From the NCBI RefSeq assembly GCF_018294505.1, contig NC_057808.1, positions 224,809,684 through 224,873,683 of the forward strand: DNA of 64,000 nucleotides, in the 5' to 3' direction. This DNA is from Triticum aestivum. Its lineage: Eukaryota; Streptophyta; Magnoliopsida; Poales; Poaceae. Each line of letters begins with the position of its first letter. Positions within the stretch are counted from its first letter, which is position 1. A model generated the notes under the pieces. The model had not been told where the DNA came from and did not search any database. It saw only the letters and a list, made by a program, of their open reading frames with translations. Of this stretch, positions 24,105-34,429 are shown piece by piece. Made by a program: the position numbers and the translations under genes.

Positions 24105-25823
24105 TGTTGGGGATCGTTGCAGAAATTAAAAAAAATCTACGCATCACCAAGATCAATCTATGGAGAGACTAGCAACGAGAGAGAGGGGAGTGCATCTTCA
24201 TACCCTTGAAGATCGCGATACGGAAGCGTTACAAGAACGCGGATGAAGGAGTCGTACTCGTAGCGATTCAGATCGCGGTTGATTCCGATCTAAGCGCCGA
24301 ACGACGGCGCCTCCGCGTTCAACACATGTGCAGCCCAGTGACGTCTCCCACGCCTTGATCCAGCAAGGAGAGAGAGAGAGAGAGGTTGGGGAAGACTCCG
24401 TCCAGCAGCAGCACGACGGCGTGGTGGTGGTGGAGGAGCGTGGCACTCCAGCAGGGCTTCGCCAAGCACTGCGAGAGACGAGGAGGGAGAGGGGTAGGGC
24501 TGCGCCAAGAGAGAGGGAGACTCATGTCTCTGGCAGCCCCCAAACCCCCACTATATATAGGGGAAGGGGAGGGGGCCAGCCCCCTAGATCCATCTAGAGG
24601 GGGGCGGCGGACCCCTTAGGGTTTCCAACTAGGGGGGCGCCCGCCCCGGGGGGGGCCCTAGGGTTTCCAACCCTAGGCGCCTTGGGCCCTTGGAGGGCGC
24701 ACCAGCCCACTAAGGGGCTGGTTCCCACCCAACTACAGCCCATTAGGTCCTTTGGGGCAGGTGGACCCCCGGAACCCCTTCGGTGGTCCCGGTACAATAC
24801 CGATAAACCCCTAAACCTTTCCGGTGACTGAAACTGGACTTCCCATATATAAATCTTCACCTCCGGACCATTCTGGAACTCCTCGTGACGTCCGGGATCT
24901 CATCCGGGACTCCAAACAACATTCGGTAACCACGTACATCTATTCCCTATAACCCTAGCGTCATCGAACCTTAAGTGTGTAGACCCTACGGGTTCGGGAA
25001 CTATGCAGACATGACCGAGACATCTCTCCGGCCAATAACCAACAGCGGGATATGGATACCCATGTTGGCTCCCACATGTTCCACGATGATCTCATCGGAT
25101 GAACCATGATGTCAAGGATTCAATCAATCCCGTATACGATTCCCTTTGTCTACCGATATAGCACTTGCCCGAGATTCGATCGTCGGTATACCGATACCTT
25201 GTTCAATCTCGTTACGGCAAGTCTCTTTACTCGTTCCGTAACACATCATCCCGTGACCAACCCCTTAGTCATATTGAGCTCATTACGATGATGTCTTACC
25301 AAGTGGGCCCAGAGATACCTCTCCGTCATACGGAGTGACAAATCCCAGTCTCGATTCGTGCCAACCCAACAGATACTTTTGGGATACCCGTAGTGTACCT
25401 TTATAGCCACCCAGTTACGTTGTGACGTTTGGCACACCCAAAGTACCCTTACAGTATTCGGGAGTTGCACAATCTCATGGTCTAAGGAAAAGATACTTGA
25501 CATTAGAAAAGCTTTAGCAGACGAACTACACGATCTTGTGCTATGCTTAGGATTGGGTCTTGTCCATCACATCATTATCCTAATGATGTGACCCCGTTAT
25601 CAATGACATCCTAGGTCCATGGTTAGGAAACCGTAACCATCTATTGATCAATGAGCTAGTCAACTAGAGGCTCACTAGGGACATGTTGTGGTCTATGTAT
25701 TCACACATGTATTAAGATTTCCGGATAACACAATTATAGCATGAACAATAGACAATTATCATGAACAAGGAAATATAATAATAATAACCATTTTATTATT
25801 GCCTCTAGGGCATATTTCCAACA
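24105..25823 (-). repeat. 3' LTR of Angela element 2
   Basis: 1,719 bp; on the + strand it starts tgttggggatcgttgcagaa and ends catatttccaaca. Short frames inside are not genes. Confidence 0.93.
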
Positions 25824-25855
25824 GTCTCCCACTTGCACTAGAGTCAATAACCTAG

Positions 25856-28414
25856 TTACGTTGTGATGAATCGAACACCCATAGAGTTCTGGTGTTGATC
25901 ATGCTTTGCACGTGGAAGAGGTTTAGTCAACGGATCTGCGACATTCAGGTCCGTATGCACTTTACCAATCTCTATGTCTCCATCTTGAACATTTTCACGA
26001 ATGGAGTTGAAGCGACGCTTGATATGCCTGGCCTTCTTGTGAAACCTGGGCTCCTTGGCAAGGGCAATAGCTCCAGTGTTGTCACAGTAGAGAGTCATCG
26101 GGCCCGACGCATTGGGAATAACTCCTAGGTCGGTAATGAACTCCTTCATCCAGATTGCTTCATGTGTTGCCTCCGAGGCTGCCATGTACTCCGCTTCACA
26201 TGTAGATCCCGCCAGGACGCTTTGCTTGCAACTGCACCAGCTGACTGCCCCACCATTCAAAATATACACGTATCCGGTTTGTGACTTGGAGCCCAAGTCA
26301 TCCAGATCTATGTCGAAACTAGCATCGACGTAACCCTTTACGACGAGCTCTTCGTCACCTCCATAAACGAGAAACATATCCTTAGTCCTTTTCAGGTACT
26401 TCAGGATATTCTTGAATGCCGTCCAGTGTTCCATGCCGGGATTACTTTGGTACCTTCCTACCAAACTTACGGCAAGGTTTACATCAGGTCTGGTACACAA
26501 CATGGCATACATAATAGACCCTATGGCCGAGGCATAGGGGATGACACTCATCTTTTCTCTATCTTCTGCCGTGGTCGGGCATTGAGCCGTGCTCAATCTC
26601 ACACCTTGCAATACAGGCAAGAACCCCTTCTTGGACTGATCCATATTGAACTTCTTCAATATCTTGTCAAGGTATGTGCTTTGTGAAAGACCAATGAGGC
26701 GTCTCGATCTATCTCTATAGATCTTGATGCCTAATATGTCAGCAACTTCTCCAAGGTCCTTCATTGAAAAACACTTATTCAAGTAGGCCTTTATGATTTC
26801 CAAGAGTTCTATATCATTTCCCATCAATAGTATGTCATCCACATATAATATGAGAAATGCTACAGAGCTCCCACTCACTTTCTTGTAAACACAGGCTTCT
26901 CCATAAATCTGCGAAAACCCAAAAGCTTTGATCATCTCATCAAAACGAATGTTCCAACTCCGAGATGCTTGCACCAGCCCATAGATCGAGCGTTGGAGCT
27001 TGCATACCTTGTCAGCATTCTTAGGATCGACAAAACCTTCCGGCTGCATCATATACAATTCTTCCTTAAGGAAACCATTAAGGAATGCCGTTTTGATGTC
27101 CATTTGCCATATCTCATAATCATAGAATGCGGCAATTACTAACATGATTTGGACAGACTTCAGCTTCGCTACGGGTGAGAAGGTCTCATCGTAGTCAACC
27201 CCTTGAACTTGTCGATAACCCTTAGCGACAAGCCAAGCCTTATAGATGGTTACATTACCATCTGCGTTTGTCTTCTTCTTAAAGATCCATTTATTTTCTA
27301 TGGCTCGCCGATCATCGGGCAAGTCAGTCAAAGTCCATACTTCGTTTTCATACATGGATCCTATCTCGGATTTCATGGCTTCAAGCCATTTGTCGGAATC
27401 CGGGCCCGCCATCGCTTCTTCATAGTTCGAAGGTTCACCATTGTCTAACAACATGATTTCCAGGACAGGGTTGCCGTACCAGTCTAGTGCGGAACGTGTC
27501 CTTGTGGACCTACGAAGTTCAGTAGCGACTTGATCTGAAGTTTCATGATCATCATCATTAACTTCCTCTCTTGTCGGTGCAGGCACCACAGAAACATTTT
27601 CTTGAGCTGCGCTACTCTCCGGTTCAAGAGGCAATACTTCATCAAGTTCTACTTTCCTACCACTTACTTCTTTCGAGAGAAACTCTTTCTCTAGAAAGGA
27701 TCTATTCTTGGCAACAAAGATCTTGCCTTCGGATCTGAGGTAGAAGGTATACCCAATAGTTTCCTTAGGGTATCCTATGAAGACGCATTTTTCTGATTTG
27801 GGTTCGAGCTTTTCAGGTTGAAGTTTCTTGACATAAGCATCGCATCCCCAAACTTTCAGAAACAACAGCTTAGGTTTCTTCCCAAACCACAATTCATACG
27901 GTGTCGTCTCAATGGATTTCGACGGAGCCCTATTTAAAGTGAATGGGGCAGTCTCTATAGCATAACCCCAAAATGATAGCGGTAGATCGGTAAGATACAT
28001 CATAGATCGCACCATATCCAATAGAGTGCGATTTCGACGTTCAGACACACCATTACGCTGAGGTGTTCCAGGTGGCGTGAGTTGTGAAACAATTCCACAT
28101 TTCCTTAAGTGTGTGCCAAATTCATGACTCAAATATTCTCCCCCACGATCTGATCGTAAGAACTTGATTTTCCTGTCATGTTGATTCTCAACCTCACTCT
28201 GAAATTCCTTGAACTTTTCAAAGGTCTCAGACTTGTGTTTCATTAAGTAGACATACCCATATCTACTTAAGTCATCCGTGAGGGTGAGAACATAGCGATA
28301 ACCACCGCGAGCCTCAACGCTCATTGGACCGCACACATCAGTATGTATGATTTCCAATAAGTTGGTTGCTCGCTCCATTGTTCCGGAGAACGGAGTCTTG
28401 GTCATTTTGCCCAT
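25856..28414 (-). pseudogene. Angela element 2 pol: integrase, reverse transcriptase, RNase H open frame
   Basis: A single open frame of 852 codons. The integrase core lies in the first 200 residues, with the acidic residues in HTDVCGPM and FLRSDRGGEYLS and the glutamate in NGVSERRNRTLLD. A variable linker follows. Reverse transcriptase spans roughly residues 370-620, with WQMDIKTAFLNG and the catalytic YVDD at about residue 523 (26833-26844). RNase H begins near residue 690 (GYVDASFD) and continues with AGSTCEAEY and YCDNTGAIALA. It normally belongs to one gag-pol polyprotein that copies element RNA and inserts the DNA. Here it is separated from the upstream part by a frameshift near 28458, so it begins at an internal methionine and is probably not made in the normal way. 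Confidence 0.92.
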
Positions 28415-28550
28415 GAAGCATGGTTCGCACGTGTCAAATGATTCATAATCAAGAGACTAAAAGTCCATCTGCATGGAGTTTCTTCATGCGTTTGACACCA
28501 ATGTGACCAAGGCGGCAATACCACAGGTATGTGGGACTATCATTATCAAC

Positions 28551-29264
28551 CTAACATCTTTTGGCATTCACACTATGAATATGTGTAACATCACGTTTGA
28601 GATTAAATAAGAATAAACCATTGACCAGCGGGGCATGACCATAAAACATGTCTCTCATATAAATAGAACAACCATTATTCTCAGATTTAAATGAGTAGCC
28701 ATCTCGCATTAAACGAGATCCATATACAATGTTCATGCTCAAAGCTGGTACTAAATAACAATTATTGAGGTTTAAAACTAATCCCGTAGGTAAATGTAGA
28801 GGTAGCGTGCCGACGGCGATCACATCGACCTTGGAACCATTCCCGACGCGCATCATCACCTCGTCCATCGCCAGTCTCCGCTTATTCCGCAGCTCCTGTT
28901 TTGAGTTACAAATATGAGCAACCGCACCAGTATCAAATACCCAGAAGCTACTACGAGCGCTGGTTAGGTACACATCAATAACATGTATATCACATATACC
29001 TTTGGTATTGCCGGCCTTCTTATCCGCTAAGTACTTGGGGAAGTTCCGCTTCCAGTGACCGTTTCCCTTGCAATAAAAGCACTCAGTCTCAGGCTTGGGT
29101 CCATGCTTTGGCTTCTTCCCGGCAACTGGCTTACCGGGCGCGGCAACTCCCTTGCCTTCCTTCTTGAAGTTCTTCTTACCCTTGCCTTTCTTGAACTTAG
29201 TGGTTTTATTCACCATCAACACTTGATGTTCCTTTTTGATCTCCACCTCCGCTGATTTCAGCAT
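28551..29264 (-). pseudogene. Angela element 2: nucleocapsid and protease part
   Basis: A 237-codon frame between two stops. The basic region contains GKGKKNFKKEGKG. A zinc-knuckle segment follows but reads CFYCKGNGHWKRNF, so the last zinc-binding Cys of the CX2CX4HX4C motif is Phe; the WIS relative at about 51168 keeps Cys. The protease-like part has the catalytic VFDTGAVAHIC. The frame ends at a TAG near 28551 where the relative has a sense codon, and a frameshift follows before the pol frame. In-frame stop 29265-29267 separates it from gag. Confidence 0.88.
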
Positions 29265-29267
29265 TGA

Positions 29268-29843
29268 TTATAACTCAGGAATGGTCTTTTCCATCCCCTG
29301 CATATTGAAGTTCATCACAAAGCTCTTGTAGCTAGGTGGGAGCGACTGAAGGATTCTGTCAACGACCGCATCATCCGGGAGATTAACTCCCAGCTGAGAT
29401 AAGCAGTTGTGCAACCCAGACATTTTGAGTATGTGCTCGCTGACAGAACTATTCTCCTCCATCTTACAACTGTAGAACTTGTCAGAGACTTCATATCTCT
29501 TGACCCGGGCATGAGCTTGGAAAACCATTTTCAGCTCTTGGAACATCTCATATGCTCCGTGCTGCTCAAAACGCTTTTGGATCCCCGGTTCTAAGCTGTA
29601 AAGCATGCCGCACTGAACCAGGGAGTAATCATCACTACACGACTGCCAGGCGTTCATAACGTCTTGAGTTGCCGGGAAAACAAGTGCATCACCTAGCGGT
29701 GCTTCAAGGACATATGCTTTCTTGGCAGCTATGAGGATAATCCTCAGGTTACGGACCCAGTCCGTGTAGTTGCTACCATCGTCTTTCAGCTTGGTTTTCT
29801 CTAGGAACGCGTTGAAGTTGAGGGCAACATTAGCGTGGGCCAT
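29268..29843 (-). pseudogene. Angela element 2: gag
   Basis: ATG at 29843 (MAHANVALNFNAFLEKTKLK), 191 codons of gag-like sequence with the features of copia capsid proteins: NYTDWVRNLRIIL, FYSCKMEENSSVSEHILKM and ILQSLPPSYKSFVMNF. It ends at a TAA (29265-29267) where the WIS copy continues with Phe-Ala, so the stop is a mutation. The capsid protein packages element RNA. Confidence 0.9.
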
Positions 29844-31101
29844 TTGATCTACAAGACATATTGCAAAGTTTTAGATTATGTTCATGATAATTAAGTTCAT
29901 CTAATCAAATTATTTAATGAACTCCCACTCAAATAGACATCCCTCTAGTCATCTAAGTGATACATGATCCGAGTCAACTAGGCCGTGTCCGATCATCACG
30001 TGAGACGGACTAGTCATCATCGGTGAACATCTTCATGTTGATCGTATCTTCTATACGACTCATGTTCGACCTTTCGGTCTTCCGTGTTCCGACGCCATGT
30101 CTGTACATGCTAGGCTCGTCAAGTCAACCTAAGTGTATTGCGTGTGTAAATCTGGCTTACACCCGTTGTATGCGAACGTTAGAACCTATCACACCCGATC
30201 ATCACGTGGTGCTTCGGAACAACAGACCTTAGCAACGGTGCACAGTTAGGGGAACACAATTCTTGATATTTTAATGAGGGATCATCTTATTTATGCTACC
30301 GTCGTTCTAAGCAAATAAGATGTAAAAACATGATAAACATCACATGCAATCAAATAGTGACATGATAGGGCCAATATCATTTTGCTCCTTTTGATCTCGA
30401 TCTTCGGGGCGCCATGATCATCATCGTCACCGGCATGACACCATGATCTCCATCATCGTGTCTTCATGAAGTTGTCTCGTCAACTATTACTTCTACTACT
30501 ATGGCTAACGGTTTAGCAATAAAGTAAAGTAATTACATGACGTTTATGTTGACACGCGGGTCATAAATAAATCAAGACAACTCCTATGGCTCCTGCCGGT
30601 TGTCATACTCATCGACATGAAGTCGTGATTCCTATTACAAGAACATGATCAATCTCATACATCACATATATAATTCATCACATCCTTTTGGCCATATCAC
30701 ATCACACGGCATATGCTGCAAAAACAAGTTAGACGTCCTCTAATTGTTGTTGCAAATTTTTACATGGCTGCTATAGGTTTCTTAGCAAGAACGTTTCTTA
30801 CCTACGCCAAAACCACAACGTGATATGCCAATTTCTATTTACCCTTCATATGGACCCTTTTCATCGAATCCGATATGACTAAAGTGGTAGAGACAGACAC
30901 CCGCTAGCCACCTTATGCGACTAGTGCATGTCAGTCAGTGGAACCTGTCTCACGTAAGTGTACGTGTAAGGTCGGTCCGGGCCGCTTCATCCCACGATGC
31001 CGCCGAATTAAGATAAGACTAGTAATGGCAAGTAAATTGACAAAATCGACGCCCACAACAACTTGTGTTCTACTTGTGCATAGAAACTACGCATAGACCT
31101 A

Positions 31102-31115
31102 GCTCATGATGCCAA
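31102..31115 (-). other. Primer-binding site of Angela element 2
   Basis: Read on the - strand, tggcatcatgagct follows the 5' LTR directly, as in Angela element 1. Confidence 0.75.
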
Positions 31116-32847
31116 TGTTGGGGATCGTTGCAGAAATAAAAAAAATCTACGCATCACCAAGATCAATCTATGGAGAGACTAGCAACAAGAGAGAGGGGAG
31201 TGCATCTTCATACCCTTGAAGATCGCGATACGGAAGCGTTACAAGAATGCGTATGAAGGAGTCGTACTCGTAGCGATTCAGATCGCGGTTGATTCCGATC
31301 TAAGCGCCGAACGACGGCGCCTCCGTGTTCAACACACGTGCAGCCCGGTGACGTCTCCCGCGCCTTGATCCAGCAAGGAGAGAGAGAGAGGTTGGGGAAG
31401 GTTCCGTCCAGCAGCAGCACGGTGGCGTGGTGGTGGTGGAGCGTGGCACTCCAGCAAGGCTTCGCCAAGCACTGCGAGAGACGAGGAGGGAGAGGGGTAG
31501 GGCTGCGCCAAGAGAGAGGGAGAATCGTGTCTCTGGCAGCCCCAAAACCCCCACTATATATAGGGGAAGGGGAGGGGGGCCGGCCCCCTAGATCCATCTA
31601 GAGGGGGGCGGCAACCCCTCGGGGGGGAAGCGGCCCCCTTAGGGTTTCCAACTAGGGGGGGGCAGCGCCCCCCTAGGGTTTCCAACCCTAGGCACCTTGG
31701 GCCCTTGGGGGCGCACCAGCCCACTAAGGGTATGGTTCCCACCCAACTAGCGCCCGTTAGGTCCTTCGGGGCAGGTGGACCCTCTCGGTGGACCCCCGGA
31801 ACCCCTTCGGTGGTCCCGTACAATACCGATAAACCCCGAAACCTTTCCGGTGACTGAAACAGGACTTCCCATATATAAATCTTCACCTCCGGACCATTCC
31901 GGATCTCCTCGTGACGTACGGGATCTCATCCGGGACTCCGAACAACATTCAGTAACCGCGTACATCTATTCCCTATAACCCTAGCGTCATCGAACCTTAA
32001 GTGTGTAGACCCTACGGGTTCGGGAACTATGCAGACATGACCGAGACATCTCTGGCCAATAACCAACAGCGGGATCTGGATACCCATGTTGGCTCCCACA
32101 TGTTCCACGATGACCTCATCGGATGAACCACGATGTCAAGGATTCAATCAATCCCATATACAATTCCCTTTGTCTAGCAGTATAGCACTTGCCTGAGATT
32201 CGATCGTCGGTATACCGATACCTTGTTCAATCTCATTACGGCAAGTCTCTTTACTCGTTCCGTAACACATCATCCCGTGACCAACCCCTTAGTCATATTG
32301 AGCTCATTACGATGATGTCTTACCAAGTGGGCCCAGAGATACCTCTCCGTCATACGGAGTGACAAATCCCAGTCTCGATTCGTGCCAACCCAACAGATAC
32401 TTTCGGGGATACCCGTAGTGTACCTTTATAGCCACCCAGTTACGTTGTGACGTTTGGCACACCCAAAGTACCCTTACGGTATCCGGGAGTTGCACAATCT
32501 CATGGTCTAAGGAAAAGATACTTGACATTAGAAAAGCTTTAGCAGACGAACTACACGATCTTGTGCTATGCTTAGGATTGGGTCTTGTCCATCACATCAT
32601 TATCCTAATGATGTGATCCCGTTATCAATGATATCCTATGTCCATGGTTAGGAAACCGTAACCATCTATTGATCAACGAGCTAGTCAACTAGAGGCTCAC
32701 TAGGGACATGTTGTGGTCTATGTATTCACACATGTATTACGATTTCCGGATAACACAATTATAGCATGAACAATAGACAATTATCATGAACAAGGAATAT
32801 AATAATAATAACCATTTTATTATTGGCTCCAGGGCATATTTCCAACA
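31116..32847 (-). repeat. 5' LTR of Angela element 2
   Basis: 1,732 bp, close in sequence to 24105-25823. On the - strand it carries a TATA box at about 31554-31563 (ctatatata). This LTR would drive transcription leftward. Confidence 0.93.
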
Positions 32848-34235
32848 ATCCACGCCCTTGATCCTGATCTTCTCCTCTTCCTTCTCTTTGAAGGAGGCGA
32901 AGTTGCCGCGGTCCACATCCACATCTTCCCCAGAGACATACTGCACACACGAATGAATTACATTAGTACATTATAGATTCATGGGAATGCACCATGTCAA
33001 ACGAACTAAATGAACAATCTAAATTTCAAGTAGGCTTACCTCATACTCTTCGTCGTCACCATATGCTGGATCGTACGGGTCGTCGAAAGTATAGTCTATC
33101 TTCCTCCTCTTCCCCCTACCATCATCCTCCTGAATATACAGTTACATCCATCACTAGTAAATACATAAGCCAATTGAAAATTTAGATATGCACAGATGAC
33201 ACATTGATCATAGGGCTAATATACTATGATCCTATTTACATTTTCCATTGTCATGCACAAACATTGAACAAAAGAGCTAATATAACTACATATTGAAATT
33301 TAGATATGCACACTTGATCATAGGGCTAATATACTATGATCCTATTTGCATTTTCCATTGTCATGCACACACATTGAACAACAGAGCTAATATAACTTGA
33401 AGCAAATAACTTGAGTAGCATTAAAACCCCCAATCTGTGCGCACTAAAAACAAATCTAATAAGCATCATAGCATTAAAAAACCCAAACTGTTCACAACAT
33501 CTAGCATTTTTGCAACGATTTTATCCAAATCTAAAAACAAATCTGAAAACCCCAATCATTGCAGCACCTAAAATCATAGTTCACAACATCTAGCTAGCAT
33601 ATTTGCAACCAATTTATCCAACAAACCCTAGTCCAAAAACCCCCCATCCCCCCAACCCATACAAAAAACCCCGGCCCATCCATCAAACCAACTACTCTAA
33701 CAATCTGAACTACGGTATGAATCACAATCGAACTAACTCTACAAGCTAAGCAAGTGCAAATGAATACCTGCTCCTCCACGGCAGGCGGCGCAACGGGGGC
33801 ATCGGGATGGACTGCGCCGCTCGACGCCGTCACCGATGAGGCGGAGCCCGCCACATCCGCAGCGGTTGCGAGTTTCCCCGCACCGCCATGGACGCCTCCG
33901 ACATCCGCAGTCACCGCGCCCTGACCCTGCAGCTCCACCACATCTCCGGCCGCTGCGCCAGCGTCGCCACGAGCGTCGGCCATCTAACAGATGGAGGCGA
34001 TGAAGATGAGGAAGAGGATGCGGTGGGGGAGAGCGAGACGGTGCGGTGGAGGCAGTGGAGGAGAGCGAGACGACGACGGCGTGCAGAGGAAGACGATGCG
34101 GCAACGAGTGGATTTGGGGGAAAATGGTAGGGGCGATGGAGGTGGTTGCCCTCTTTATATGATGGGATGTTTTGGGCATGTCCATGGACACGTGCTACCC
34201 CACGACCGCGGTCTTGCATGCGCCCATGAATACGC

Positions 34236-34402
34236 GGCCCCACTCGTCAGCTAACGGTCAAAGGCATTGACCCGACGGCAACGTCCGTTATAACCTGTTA
34301 TGAGGGTTTCGGGCAAGGGAGTGGGGAAAAGTGAGCAAAAGTTAACAGAGTGGGGATGAATGAGTAGAGCTAAGGAACCAGGGGCACAGAAATAAAAATC
34401 TC
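34236..34402 (-). repeat. Right terminal inverted repeat of MULE 1
   Basis: Mirrors 20532-20698. The 9-bp duplication ttgatttta follows at 34403-34411. It lies upstream of the zf-XS-like gene start and could act as its promoter. Confidence 0.88.
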
Positions 34403-34429
34403 TTGATTTTATTCCCCGCCAGATCGGTA

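Larger units (their letters stand above)
24105..32847 (-). mobile_element. Angela-type Ty1-copia retrotransposon 2, nearly intact pol
   Basis: On the - strand the element has a 5' LTR (32847-31116), a primer site, gag-pol, a polypurine tract and a 3' LTR (25823-24105). The 5-bp duplication atcca flanks it at 24100-24104 and 32848-32852. Total length is 8,743 bp. It sits in the last exon of the zf-XS-like gene in the same orientation as that gene. Only a few breaks interrupt the coding region, so it is better preserved than Angela element 1. The two Angela elements are in opposite orientation with their 3' ends facing each other. Confidence 0.95.
23914..33983 (-). pseudogene. zf-XS-like gene in MULE 1, last exon split by Angela element 2
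   Basis: Three exons are inferred on the - strand. Exon 1 runs 33983-33768 (72 codons, Ala/Gly/Val-rich, starting MADARGDAGAAAGD, then a gt donor). Exon 2 runs 33129-33040 (30 codons, acidic, KRRKIDYTFDDPYDPAYG). Exon 3 runs 32940-32848 (31 codons) and resumes at 24099-23914 (61 codons plus stop). All introns are phase 0. The break coincides with the Angela insertion; removing it and one copy of atcca gives one frame reading ...IRIKGVD|YYYKSKNKTW.... The predicted product is 194 residues. The final exon holds a CPYC pair (about residues 145-148) and a downstream HLLAHAEDVAIHG segment, the pattern of plant zf-XS zinc fingers found in RNA-directed DNA methylation proteins. No XS or coiled-coil domain follows, so the role is unknown. 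The start codon lies about 250 bp inside the right MULE terminal repeat. Confidence 0.7.
20532..34402 (-). mobile_element. Mutator-like element 1 (MULE 1) with two gene-like units
   Basis: Long terminal inverted repeats of about 167 bp lie at 20532-20698 and 34236-34402. Both hold ctgtgcccctggttccttag, ctctactcattcatcccc and gaaaccctcataac in mirrored order. A perfect 9-bp target duplication, ttgatttta, lies at 20523-20531 and 34403-34411; 9 bp is the Mutator size. A later Angela element (24105-32847) sits inside; without it the MULE is about 5.1 kb. No MURA-type transposase is visible. It carries a multi-exon zf-XS-like gene and a short frameshifted gene, both on the - strand, so it fits a Pack-MULE-like or other non-autonomous MULE. 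Confidence 0.88.
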
